33,531 bases of DNA from Planctomycetota bacterium (lineage in GTDB: Bacteria > Planctomycetota > Phycisphaerae > SM23-33). Below the pieces are notes generated by a model. That model was not told the DNA's origin and made no database searches. It saw only the letters and a program-made list of their open reading frames with translations. Position numbers and translations under genes: made by a program. The stretch is taken from the NCBI GenBank assembly GCA_029553505.1, contig JAKPKY010000167.1:67501-101031 (forward strand), in the 5' to 3' direction. Positions 15,787 to 23,432 of the stretch are shown in pieces. Position 1 is the stretch's first letter; the number at the start of each line of letters is the position of its first letter.

Positions 15787-16440
15787 ATGGCAGCAGTGCT
15801 GAAGGCAACCAGGCGAACGCAGATCGGCAGCCGCGGGGCGAAGAAGATCCGCCAGACGGGAAGCATCCCGGGCATCGTGTACGGACACGGGCAGGATCCG
15901 ATTCCCATCACCCTCAGCGAGCACGAGATGGAGTTGGCGATCCAACACGGCGAGCGCGTGCTGGAACTGGACCTCGACGGGCAGACCGAGAACGTGCTCA
16001 TCAAGGAAGTGCAGTACGACACCTTCGGGCACGAGGTGCTGCACGTGGACTTGGCGCGCGTGAGCCTCGACGAGCGCGTGGAAGTGACCGTGCAGGTGAT
16101 CCTGCGCGGAACGCCCGCGGGCGCCGCCGACGGCGGAGTGCTCAACCAGGTGACCAGCGACATCGAGATCGAGTGCCTCGTGACGTCGATTCCGGAAGAG
16201 ATCGTCGTGCCCGTCGGCGCGATGAAGGTGGACGACATGCTGCACCTGAAGGACATCCCCCTTCCGGAAGGCGCGACGCTCCTGAGCGATCCGGAGGCGG
16301 TGCTGTGCACCGTGACGGTGGTGGCGGAAGAAGAAGTCGCCGCCGAAGCCGTCGAGGGCGAGGAAGCGGCCGAACCCGAGGTTATCGGCGAGAAGAAGGA
16401 AGAGGCAGAGGAAGGCGCCGAGGAAGGCGAGAAGAAGTAG
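15787..16440 (+). CDS. rplY: 50S ribosomal protein bL25 (CTC/TL5 long form)
   Basis: 217 residues: an N-terminal 5S-rRNA-binding L25 domain (LKATRRTQIGSRGAKKIRQTGSIPGIVYGHG) and the C-terminal beta domain of the CTC type (VTVQVILRGTPAGAADGGVLNQ through ATLLSDPEAVLCTV). After about residue 180 comes a Glu/Ala-rich acidic tail with a few lysines, ending in GEKK. GGAGA lies 8 bases before the ATG. It is followed after 21 bases by pth, the usual partner. Confidence 0.96.
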   Translation: MAAVLKATRRTQIGSRGAKKIRQTGSIPGIVYGHGQDPIPITLSEHEMELAIQHGERVLELDLDGQTENVLIKEVQYDTFGHEVLHVDLARVSLDERVEVTVQVILRGTPAGAADGGVLNQVTSDIEIECLVTSIPEEIVVPVGAMKVDDMLHLKDIPLPEGATLLSDPEAVLCTVTVVAEEEVAAEAVEGEEAAEPEVIGEKKEEAEEGAEEGEKK

Positions 16441-16461
16441 CCTCGCCCGCCGGCGGATACG

Positions 16462-17070
16462 ATGGCGCGCCAAGCCGCAGACACAACGAAGTTCGTCGTG
16501 GGCCTGGGAAATCCCGGCACGCGATACGCCCGGACGCGGCACAACGTGGGATTCCGCGTGCTGGACGTCCTGCGGGAGCTCTGGCGGACGGGCGAGCCCC
16601 GTGAGGCGTTCGAGGGCCTGCTGAGCGACGGACGGGTCTGCCGGGCGGCGGAGACGCAGCGGGTGATGTTGCTGGCGCCGCAGACGTACATGAACTGCTC
16701 GGGCCGGTCCGTCCGGGCGATGCTGGATTTTTACAAGGGTGCGCCGGACGAATTGCTGGTGGTGCTGGACGATCTGGCCTTGCCGCCGGGGCGGTTGCGG
16801 CTGCGGGCCGAAGGCTCCGCCGGCGGGCACAACGGCCTGGACGACGTGCTGCGGGTCGTGGGCACGACGCGGGTCGCCCGGCTGCGGATCGGGATCGGCG
16901 CCGCCCCGGCGCAGATGGACCCGGCCGATTACGTGCTGGGACGCTTCGGGCCCGACGAGCAGGACGCGATCGACGTCGCGATCCGGACGGCGGCCGACGC
17001 GGTCGAGGATTGGCTGTTCGGCGGGATCGACTCCGCCATGGCGAAGTACAACCGCAAGACGGACGAATAG
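16462..17070 (+). CDS. pth: Peptidyl-tRNA hydrolase
   Basis: 202 residues. It frees tRNA from prematurely released peptidyl-tRNA. Motifs are VVGLGNPGTRYARTRHNVGFRVLD, with the active-site Asn17 and His27, PQTYMNCSGRSV, LVVLDDLALPPGRLRLR with the conserved Asp, and GSAGGHNGLDDVL. The length and C-terminal DYVLGRF element are normal. Its ATG is 21 bases after rplY. Confidence 0.97.
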   Translation: MARQAADTTKFVVGLGNPGTRYARTRHNVGFRVLDVLRELWRTGEPREAFEGLLSDGRVCRAAETQRVMLLAPQTYMNCSGRSVRAMLDFYKGAPDELLVVLDDLALPPGRLRLRAEGSAGGHNGLDDVLRVVGTTRVARLRIGIGAAPAQMDPADYVLGRFGPDEQDAIDVAIRTAADAVEDWLFGGIDSAMAKYNRKTDE

Positions 17071-17163
17071 GCGTCGCCCTGGACGGGATCGGCCGGCCCG
17101 GGCGACTGACGAGACGCGGACATCGGGACTGTTTGACACAGGCTCCTAAGACGGAAGTGGAAA

Positions 17164-17604
17164 ATGGCACAGACGACGAAAACGTACGAAGGCATGTTCC
17201 TCCTGGACGCGGGCAACCCGGACTTCCAGGCGGCTTGCGAACCGGTCCAGACCATCCTCAGCCGCAACGAGGTGGAAGTCCTCGCGATCAAACCGTGGGA
17301 CGAGCGGAAACTCGCCTACGAGATCGCCCGGCGCAAGCGCGGCTTGTACGTCCTGGTCTACTTCAAGTCCGATCCGCTGCGCATCGCGGAGATCGAACAC
17401 GACTGCCAGCTCGACGAGCGCGTGGTGCGGGTGCTGATCCTCCGCCGGGACCAGCTGACCGAGCAGGAACTCCAGGCCGAGACGCCCGCGACCTCGACCG
17501 TCCGCCGCCCCGCCGAGGGCGAAGGCGAGCGCGACGAGAGGCCTTCCCGCGACAACGGCGACGATTCGTCCGACAGCAACGACGCGGATTCAGACAAGGA
17601 CTAG
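17164..17604 (+). CDS. rpsF: 30S ribosomal protein bS6
   Basis: 146 residues; the core (1-96) matches bS6: KTYEGMFLLDAG, IKPWDERKLAYEIARRKRGLYVLVYFKSDP. bS6 pairs with bS18 on the 30S platform, and rpsR lies two genes downstream. From about residue 100 a hydrophilic tail rich in Asp, Glu and Ser ends the protein (SDSNDADSDKD). GGAAGTGG stands before the ATG. In many bacteria the S6:S18 pair binds the leader of this operon; the 93 bases before rpsF are gene-free but I cannot confirm the motif. Confidence 0.96.
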   Translation: MAQTTKTYEGMFLLDAGNPDFQAACEPVQTILSRNEVEVLAIKPWDERKLAYEIARRKRGLYVLVYFKSDPLRIAEIEHDCQLDERVVRVLILRRDQLTEQELQAETPATSTVRRPAEGEGERDERPSRDNGDDSSDSNDADSDKD

Positions 17605-17655
17605 CCCCGCGCCGCACCGGCAGGGGCGTTACCCCCAGCACAGGGAGGACCGGAC

Positions 17656-18120
17656 ATGGCCAACTACAACAAGGTGATCCTGGCGGGCAACCTGACGCGC
17701 GACCCGCAGATGAGCTATCTGCCCAGTCAGACGCCCGTCACGGAGTTCGGCCTGGCGGTCAACCGCCGGTGGCGCGACCAGTCGGGCGAGCAGCGTGAGG
17801 ACACGATGTTCATCGACTGCCGCGTCTACGGCAAACAGGCCGAGACGGTCAACCAGTACATGGCCAAGGGGCGTCCGATCCTGGTGGAAGGTCGCCTCCA
17901 GCTGGACACGTGGGAAGGCAAGGACGGAAGCAAGCACAGCCGGCACCGCGTGATCGTGGAGCGGTTCCAGTTTCTCGGCGGCGCGCCGGGCGGCGGGCAG
18001 GGCGCGCCTTCGCAGCGTCGCCAGGCGCCCGCCCCGCAGCAGCAGGCCCAGCCCGCATACAACGACGACACGGCCCCGCCGCCCCCGGAAGACACCGGCG
18101 GGGAAGACATCCCGTTCTGA
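17656..18120 (+). CDS. ssb: Single-stranded DNA-binding protein
   Basis: 154 residues with an N-terminal OB fold (MANYNKVILAGNLTRDPQMSYLPSQTPVTEFGLAVNRRW...VYGKQAETVNQYMAKGRPILVEGRL), a Gly/Gln/Pro-rich linker from about 110, and the acidic tip EDIPF, the conserved site by which SSB recruits replication and repair proteins. A strong GGGAGG precedes the ATG. It lies between the bS6 and bS18 genes, the classic arrangement. Confidence 0.97.
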   Translation: MANYNKVILAGNLTRDPQMSYLPSQTPVTEFGLAVNRRWRDQSGEQREDTMFIDCRVYGKQAETVNQYMAKGRPILVEGRLQLDTWEGKDGSKHSRHRVIVERFQFLGGAPGGGQGAPSQRRQAPAPQQQAQPAYNDDTAPPPPEDTGGEDIPF

Positions 18121-18190
18121 CCGGCCTGGCGCGTGACGCCAAGCCTAGAGAGCAAGACATCCCAAGGCGCAGCAGGAAGGAAACAGTCGC

Positions 18191-18454
18191 ATGGCGAGAA
18201 TGATGAGAAAACCGAGCAAGACGTCGAGGCCCAAGCGCAAGGCCCGCTTTCACGAGCAGGCGAAGTGCCGCTTCTGCCGCGACAAGGTCGGCGAAATCGA
18301 TTACAAGGACATCGCCACCCTCAGCAAGCTGACCACCCAGCAGGGCAAGATGTTCTCCCGCAAGCGCAGCGGAAACTGCGCCCGGCACCAGCGGAGCGTG
18401 AAGCTGGCCGTCAAACGGGCCCGGTTCCTGGCCCTGATGCCGTACGTCGGCTAG
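18191..18454 (+). CDS. rpsR: 30S ribosomal protein bS18, cysteine-rich (zinc-type) form
   Basis: 87 residues. The C-terminal core IDYKDIATLSKLTTQQGKMFSRKRSGNCARHQRSVKLAVKRARFLALMPYVG is bS18. Cys26-x2-Cys29 (CRFC) and Cys67-x2-His70 (CARH) form a likely zinc site, as in the C+ class of ribosomal proteins. The N-terminus is basic. GGAAGGA lies before the ATG. A small hairpin (TGGCG-cgtga-CGCCA, 18127-18141) lies between ssb and this gene and could be a processing or attenuation site. Confidence 0.96.
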   Translation: MARMMRKPSKTSRPKRKARFHEQAKCRFCRDKVGEIDYKDIATLSKLTTQQGKMFSRKRSGNCARHQRSVKLAVKRARFLALMPYVG

Positions 18455-18489
18455 CCAATACGCAACCCCCAACGACGAGGACATTCGCA

Positions 18490-19011
18490 ATGAAGGTTCT
18501 GCTTCGAAGAAACGTCTCGAAACTCGGAAAGATCGGCGAGGTCGTCACCGTCAAGCCGGGCTACGCGAGGAACTACCTGCTGCCCCAGGGCCTGGCCACC
18601 GAGCCCACCGAGGCCAACGTCAAGCGCGTCGAGGCCGAAAAGGCCGCCTACCTCGAACAGCTCGCCAAGGAACGGGCCGCCCTCCAGGCCAAGGCCCAGC
18701 TCGTGGACGGAAAGGAGATCACCATCTCCGCCCGCGCCAACGAGGAAGGCCACCTGTACGGGTCGGTCGGACCGGCGCAGATCGCCGCCGCGCTGGCCGA
18801 GGCGGGCGCGTTCGTCGAGCCCGAAACCGTCCAGCTGCGGGAGCCCATCCGCCAACTGGACAAGTACGACGTGACCCTGGACTTCGGCGAAGAGGTCACC
18901 GCGACGATCCACGTCTGGATCGTGCCCATCCGCGAGCCGGGCGAAGAGGCCCCGCCCGAGGAAGCCCAGGAGCCCGAAACCTCCGACGCTTCCGACGAAG
19001 ACACGCAGTAA
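18490..19011 (+). CDS. rplI: 50S ribosomal protein bL9
   Basis: 173 residues. The N-terminal domain MKVLLRRNVSKLGKIGEVVTVKPGYARNYLLPQGLA is diagnostic. It is followed by a helix (about 40-75) and the C-terminal domain to about 148. The last 25 residues are an acidic Pro/Glu/Ser-rich tail beyond the family core. GAGGA precedes the ATG. It is followed by a hairpin and then dnaB. Confidence 0.97.
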   Translation: MKVLLRRNVSKLGKIGEVVTVKPGYARNYLLPQGLATEPTEANVKRVEAEKAAYLEQLAKERAALQAKAQLVDGKEITISARANEEGHLYGSVGPAQIAAALAEAGAFVEPETVQLREPIRQLDKYDVTLDFGEEVTATIHVWIVPIREPGEEAPPEEAQEPETSDASDEDTQ

Positions 19012-19067
19012 TCGGCCGCGCCGTGGGCGGAATTCTCGCGTCCGAAAAATTGTTTTTCGCCTTCCCT

Positions 19068-19097
19068 GAGGCATGGTCAGGCAACTGGCCATGCCTC
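19068..19097 (+). terminator. 13-bp hairpin with GCAA tetraloop after rplI
   Basis: GAGGCATGGTCAG pairs with CTGGCCATGCCTC through one G-T wobble, closing a GCAA loop of the GNRA type. Only a few T residues follow, so it is a weak intrinsic terminator or an mRNA-stability hairpin separating the ribosomal genes from dnaB. Confidence 0.5.
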
Positions 19098-19178
19098 TTG
19101 CGTTTGCGCCCGGCCCGGAGCGATCCCGAAGCACAAGGAAGGCGGAGCTTGCTCTTTTCTTTTTCCCCTTCGCCAGGG

Positions 19179-19184
19179 TATAAT
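19179..19184 (+). promoter_or_regulatory. -10 element of a dnaB promoter
   Basis: A consensus TATAAT preceded by a T/C-rich stretch (TTTCTT at -35 spacing 17). A start near 19191 would give an 80-base leader before the GTG of dnaB. The gene-free gap is 257 bases. Confidence 0.5.
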
Positions 19185-19268
19185 CAGCCTCCACCGCCGG
19201 ACAAAGACAGGGATCCGGCGCGGAAATGATTCCGGCCCGGGCAGCCGCCCGCGAGGGAGCCAGGGAAG

Positions 19269-20678
19269 GTGACACAGCTCAATACGTCCTCGAACCGCAC
19301 CGCGAGCGCCGCCGAAGGCGCCTATGTCGCCGGCGGCGACAATCTCGCCCGCGTGCCCCCGCAATCGATCGCGGCTGAGGCCTGCGTCCTGGGCTCGATG
19401 ATCCTCCACGCCCCCGCCGTCGACATCGTCGTGCAGATCGTCAAGCCGGAGATGTTCTACCGCCCCGCCCACCAGACCATCTACCAGGCCCTCGTGGAGA
19501 TGCGGAACACCAGCCGCCCCATCGACCTGGTGCTGCTGCGCGACGAACTGGAGCGCCGCAAGCAGCTCGAGGGCGTCGGCGGGGTGGAGTACCTCGTGGC
19601 GCTGGTCGAGGGCGTGCCCGACGCCGCCAACGCCGAGTTCTACGCCCGCGCGGTCCGCGACAAGGCGATGCTCCGCGAGCTGATTATCGCCGGCACGGAG
19701 ATGATCCGCGAGGCCTACGACACCCACGACGACGCCCAGGACGTCATCGAACGCGCCGAGCAGACGATCTTCCACATCTCCCAGGCGCAGATCGGACAGC
19801 AGGCGGTCGATCTCAAAGGCCTGCTGGTCAAGACCTTCGAGACGCTCCAGGAAACCGACGGGCAGCTCATCACCGGCTTGGCCAGCGGGTATCACCAGCT
19901 TGACGAGCTGACCGCGGGCTTCCAGAACGGCGACATGATCATCCTGGCCGCCCGCCCGTCGATGGGAAAGACCAGCTGCCTGCTGAACGTGGCGGAATAC
20001 GTCGCCGTCGTCGATCGCGTTCCGGTGGCGTTCTTCTCGCTGGAAATGTCCAAGGAGCAACTCGCCCAGAGGCTGCTGGCGTCCAGCGCGCGGTTCGATC
20101 TCAAGCGGATGCGCCGGGGGATGATCTCGGCCGAGGACTGGACGAAGCTCCAGATGGCGGCTGGCGACCTGGAGCAGGCGCCGTTCTACATCGACGATTC
20201 GCCGATGCTGACAATCGTCCAGCTGCGGGCGAAGGCGCGGCGGCTCAAGGCCCAATACGACATCAAGGCGATCTTCCTGGACTACCTCCAGCTGATGAGC
20301 TACTCCGGCCGGGCCGACAGCCGGCAGGAACAGATCACCGAGATTTCCCGCGGCATCAAGGCCCTGGCGCGCGAGCTGAACGTGCCGGTGATCGCGGCCG
20401 CCCAGCTCAACCGCGGACCGGCCGACCGCCCTTCCCACCGCCCGCGCATGAGCGACCTGCGCGAATCCGGCTCCATCGAGCAGGACGCCGACGTCGTCAT
20501 GCTCCTGCACAACGAGGACTACTACCACCGCGGCGAGGACGACTATCTGCCCACGCACATGACCGAGCTGATCGTCGAGAAGCAGCGCAACGGCCCGACG
20601 GGCATCGTCAAGCTGGCGTTCCTCAGCGAATGCACGCGGTTCGAGCCCTACGCAGAACCCGAACGCTTCACGCCGTGA
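19269..20678 (+). CDS. dnaB: Replicative DNA helicase DnaB
   Basis: 469 residues. The N-terminal DnaB domain (about 30-135: PQSIAAEACVLGSMIL...FYRPAHQTIYQAL) is followed by a linker and the RecA-like hexameric helicase domain. Walker A is ARPSMGKTS (228-236); then FFSLEMSKEQLAQRL, the Walker B region IKAIFLDYLQLMS, AAQLNRGPADRPSHRPRMSDLRESGSIEQDAD with the arginine finger, and the C-terminal VEKQRNGPTGIVKLAF. No intein is inserted at the usual sites. The start is GTG with AGGGAAG just before it. It has its own likely promoter. Confidence 0.97.
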   Translation: MTQLNTSSNRTASAAEGAYVAGGDNLARVPPQSIAAEACVLGSMILHAPAVDIVVQIVKPEMFYRPAHQTIYQALVEMRNTSRPIDLVLLRDELERRKQLEGVGGVEYLVALVEGVPDAANAEFYARAVRDKAMLRELIIAGTEMIREAYDTHDDAQDVIERAEQTIFHISQAQIGQQAVDLKGLLVKTFETLQETDGQLITGLASGYHQLDELTAGFQNGDMIILAARPSMGKTSCLLNVAEYVAVVDRVPVAFFSLEMSKEQLAQRLLASSARFDLKRMRRGMISAEDWTKLQMAAGDLEQAPFYIDDSPMLTIVQLRAKARRLKAQYDIKAIFLDYLQLMSYSGRADSRQEQITEISRGIKALARELNVPVIAAAQLNRGPADRPSHRPRMSDLRESGSIEQDADVVMLLHNEDYYHRGEDDYLPTHMTELIVEKQRNGPTGIVKLAFLSECTRFEPYAEPERFTP

Positions 20679-20690
20679 CTCTTTGGCGCC

Positions 20691-20717
20691 ACGGCCTGGC
20701 GCTGTATGCCTGGCCGT
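20691..20717 (+). terminator. Hairpin just after dnaB
   Basis: ACGGCC and GGCCGT pair around a T-T mismatch and an inner GGC/GCC, with loop GCTGTAT. No T-run follows. The segment GTATGCC...CGTAAGA also occurs near 13852-13876 before tRNA-Gln, so it may belong to a repeat family. Confidence 0.4.
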
Positions 20718-20784
20718 AAGAAGACACCCCGAAACGTCTGAGTTCCCCTCGAGTCCCCTTTCCGTCGCCGCCTGCGCGCAAAAC

Positions 20785-20842
20785 GACGCGGCGGCCTGCC
20801 CGTTTCCCCGCCGCTGGGAATTCAGGCGTCAGCCGCCGCGTC
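20785..20842. repeat. Perfect 11-bp inverted repeat between convergent dnaB and FecR-protein genes
   Basis: GACGCGGCGGC (20785-20795) and GCCGCCGCGTC (20832-20842) pair perfectly. Next inward, after a few unpaired bases, CCTG and CAGG may add to the stem. It may act as a bidirectional terminator between the two converging genes; no T-tract is present. Confidence 0.45.
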
Positions 20843-20875
20843 AAGTCGTCCCGTTGTCCGCTGCCCGAAAGCCCG

Positions 20876-21628
20876 TCACCTCACCACGATCAACTTCCCG
20901 CCGGAGCATTGCTGGGTCGGCGCGAAGAGCGTCGGCCCGAAGCCGCCCAGGAACCACGCCATTCCGAGCCCGCTGCCGTGGCTCCTCAACCAGTCCTGCT
21001 CCTGCCCGGTCACGCCGCCGGCGGCGTCGCCCCTCTGCGTGTCCCGCTGCCTGCCCGCCAGCAGGATCGACGGCGTCAAGGCTCCATCGGTGGTCTCCCC
21101 GGCTTGGACGTTTTTCGCTCCGCCGCCCGTTCGCACGTGCCAAGTGCCCGTCTGCCCGGTCAGTTGAAGCCCCGTGTCGCCGTGGAAACTCGCCTGCCCG
21201 CTGGTCCCTCGCACGCTCAACACCGCCACCGGCACGGACAACTCGAAATCGTTAGGCCCCCGCCCGCGATGGATGGTCATGCTCAGCGTGCCGTACTTGA
21301 GCCCCAGGCGCGTCGTCGCCAGGTCGCCTCGCTTGCGGAACTGCGCGATGCCCATCTTCGTGGCGCCGTGGACGATCACGTCGTTGCGGTCCTCGAACCG
21401 CAGCACCAGTTTGGCGCGGATTCCCGTGCGGAGGACCGTGCCTTCCGGCAGCGTTTCGCCGGCCCGCACCCCCCGCCAGGTTTCCTTTCCATCGGCGAGG
21501 ACGAGTCGCTCGGCCGGGCCGACGACCTCAGCCACCATCACGGCGCCGGCTCGACCGTCCTGCGCCGTCGCGGTCGCGACCGGCAGCAGGCTCAAAATGC
21601 ATGCAAATATCAGCGGCGTATTTCTCAT
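20876..21628 (-). CDS. Exported FecR-domain protein
   Basis: 250 residues. A Sec signal peptide is clear (MRNTPLIFACILSLLPVATATAQ). The body resembles the FecR/SH3-like beta domain: AGETLPEGTVLRTGIRAKLVLRFEDRNDVIVHGATKMGIAQF, then LGLKYGTLSMTIHRG and VPVAVLSVRGTSGQASF. In other systems FecR domains sense surface signals or occur as stand-alone periplasmic or surface proteins; here no sigma factor or receptor gene is adjacent, so its role is unknown. The C-terminal 50 residues are polar and carry no anchor. The ATG at 21628 is chosen because the signal peptide starts there; the frame continues upstream without homology. Confidence 0.75.
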   Translation of the reverse strand: MRNTPLIFACILSLLPVATATAQDGRAGAVMVAEVVGPAERLVLADGKETWRGVRAGETLPEGTVLRTGIRAKLVLRFEDRNDVIVHGATKMGIAQFRKRGDLATTRLGLKYGTLSMTIHRGRGPNDFELSVPVAVLSVRGTSGQASFHGDTGLQLTGQTGTWHVRTGGGAKNVQAGETTDGALTPSILLAGRQRDTQRGDAAGGVTGQEQDWLRSHGSGLGMAWFLGGFGPTLFAPTQQCSGGKLIVVR

Positions 21629-21838
21629 TTCCGTCACCCCTTGCTGCGAACGGTGGCCGCATTTTTCAACCTTCCCGCTCGCTCCAATTCTTCTTATGAC
21701 ACATCGCATGCCACGAAATCGACAATTCCGCTTCAAAAGAGGCTGAATCTCCCTAATACTATGGATATCAACGAATTAAATTATGATTTAGCTTGGAAAG
21801 AAAGCTCCATACTTCCCACCTTGCGAAGAAACAGCGCA

Positions 21839-21884
21839 ATATTACCCATCCCGCATTGCATGATGGGTAATATCCCCCTTTTTG
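21839..21884 (+). terminator. Perfect 12-bp hairpin followed by CCCCCTTTTT
   Basis: ATATTACCCATC and GATGGGTAATAT pair perfectly across an 11-base loop, and the plus strand continues with C5T5. It looks like an intrinsic terminator, yet no plus-strand gene ends before it: it lies between two divergent genes. The surrounding gene-free stretch (21629-22051) is AT-rich over its first half, about 21700-21850, unlike the rest of the window. I see no confident promoter or gene in it. Confidence 0.5.
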
Positions 21885-22051
21885 GCGCCACGTTATTCCG
21901 TCCCTGCGGTTTGGCCTGTTCCGGAAGCGAATCGTATGTTTCCGTTGGAAAGACTATCGAGGTCTGGAGCCCCGGCGTCCGGCGGCGGATGGGTGTGCGC
22001 GAAGGCAGCGCCGCTTCTGCCGCGGGGGACTTTCGGGGTGAGGGAAGTGCC

Positions 22052-22261
22052 ATGTTTCGGAAGATCGCGATGATCCTGGCCGCGATCCTGCTGACGCTGC
22101 CGATCGGCGGCGGCGTGCAGTACGCCTTGGCGCGGGCCGAAGGCGCCAACATCGCCCCGCTGCACCTGACGGCCAACTGGCTGCTCGGGCCTTCGCAGCT
22201 GGTGATGACCTGCGCGTGCCTGTTCGTGCTGACGCTGGCGGCGTCTCGCCGCTGGCTGTGA
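22052..22261 (+). CDS. Small two-helix membrane protein of unknown function
   Basis: 69 residues. Two hydrophobic segments stand out, IAMILAAILLTLPIGGGVQYAL near the N-terminus and LVMTCACLFVLTLAAS near the C-terminus. The tail RRWL and the N-terminal RK suggest both ends are cytosolic. GGGAAG stands 6 bases before the ATG, which makes translation likely. I do not recognise the family. It converges with the DUF4886 gene, the stops being 16 bases apart. Confidence 0.55.
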   Translation: MFRKIAMILAAILLTLPIGGGVQYALARAEGANIAPLHLTANWLLGPSQLVMTCACLFVLTLAASRRWL

Positions 22262-22277
22262 GGCCGTCGCGCGAGGG

Positions 22278-23303
22278 TTACTTCGCGCCCTTGCGCGCGG
22301 GTTGCGTGGCGGCACGCCGGTTTTCGCGCACCGTCTTGTGCGCGATTTCGCGCAGCAGGACGGCGTCCTGCTTCGGCAGACCCCGGGGGACGTACTCGAC
22401 CTCCCGCACGTCGCCGAAGAACACCTCATACCAGACCGCGGCGCCCAGGTAGCGCCCTGCCGTGCTCGCGTGTTTCCCGTCGTGGCCCAGCGAGGGCGGA
22501 TTGGTCTTCTTGCTCCAGTAGTAACCAACCCACAGGGATCGGACCTGGCGGGGCAGCGCGGGCGGCAGGAAGGCGGCCCGGTCCACGTCCAACTCGATGT
22601 CCATCACCCAGCGCGGGTCGTTCCGGGTGTTCTGGAAGGCGCTGCCCACGGGGATGATCGTCTTGACGCCCAGTTCCCCGGCGATCTTCGCGTAGGCGGA
22701 GTGCAGGCCCTCGTACATCCGCTCCGGCGTGAGCCTCTTCTCGGAATACAGCGGATGATCGACCCGGTATTCCCACGTCTCGTGGATCACCAGTTCCGCC
22801 TGCGGCGCATGTTGGCGAACGTAATCCGCGAGCTTCCGGGCGTACGGGCGATAGCTGGTGACCTTGTAGCTTTCGTTGGACACCTGCTGGATCGTCACGT
22901 ACTGCCACGAGCGGGATTGGAGAAGCTCCTTCAGGCTGACGGACTTGACCGAGCCGTCGGATCGGCGGACCTGATAAGGGCGCCCTTCGGGGTCGTCCGC
23001 GTCGGCCTCGTGCTTCTGCGCCAGCCTCCAGTGCTTCTCGAGCGAGCAGCCGCCGATCATGGCGTGCCCGAAGACCAACTTGTGCCCGCCGGCCTCGGCA
23101 AGGCGCGAAAGATACTTCGTGGCGTCGTTGGAGAAGCTGTTTCCGATGGCCATCAGGCAGACGGTCTTTTTTGCCCTGCGTCCGGGGCGTCTGACCGGGG
23201 TGCTCCGCTGAGCCAGCATCGGCAAGGCCGAAAGGGCGAGGATTACAATTCCCATGACGAGGCAGGTCGAGATCGAGGCACACATGGCAGGAAATCCTTT
23301 CAT
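22278..23303 (-). CDS. DUF4886 (SGNH-like hydrolase) exported protein
   Basis: 341 residues. A signal peptide covers about residues 1-32 (hydrophobic ISTCLVMGIVILALSALPMLA). The block LMAIGNSFSNDATKYLSRLAEAGGH carries the nucleophile Ser56 of the GNSFS motif, and DGKHASTAGRYLGAAVWYEVFF near the C-terminus supplies the Asp/His pair, as in DUF4886/SGNH hydrolases. Members occur widely in Planctomycetes and Bacteroidetes and are presumed esterases on polysaccharides; the substrate is unknown. Either the ATG at 23303 or that at 23285 is the start; AAAGGA lies 9 bases before the second, so 23285 may be the true one (335 residues). Confidence 0.82.
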   Translation of the reverse strand: MKGFPAMCASISTCLVMGIVILALSALPMLAQRSTPVRRPGRRAKKTVCLMAIGNSFSNDATKYLSRLAEAGGHKLVFGHAMIGGCSLEKHWRLAQKHEADADDPEGRPYQVRRSDGSVKSVSLKELLQSRSWQYVTIQQVSNESYKVTSYRPYARKLADYVRQHAPQAELVIHETWEYRVDHPLYSEKRLTPERMYEGLHSAYAKIAGELGVKTIIPVGSAFQNTRNDPRWVMDIELDVDRAAFLPPALPRQVRSLWVGYYWSKKTNPPSLGHDGKHASTAGRYLGAAVWYEVFFGDVREVEYVPRGLPKQDAVLLREIAHKTVRENRRAATQPARKGAK

Positions 23304-23395
23304 GACACGGCGGGACGAACCCCGCGCCGGCGTTCCGTATACCATGCCGGGCCACCGGGGGCAACGGTGCCGCAGCCTGTCGTAGCGGCGATTCG

Positions 23396-23424
23396 TGGAC
23401 AATCCGCCCGCGCCGCGGTATCCT
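23396..23424 (+). promoter_or_regulatory. Predicted promoter of ybeY giving a leaderless mRNA
   Basis: TGGACA (23396-23401), a 17-base spacer and TATCCT (23419-23424). The -10 box ends 8 bases before the ATG, so the transcript would start at or next to the start codon. No Shine-Dalgarno sequence is present. Confidence 0.5.
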
Positions 23425-23432
23425 TCGCGCCC

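Noticed and set aside
20909-22261. A long plus-strand open frame ending with the 69-residue membrane protein
   Set aside because: Most of it is antisense to the FecR-domain gene; only the last 69 codons have a ribosome-binding site and a plausible protein.
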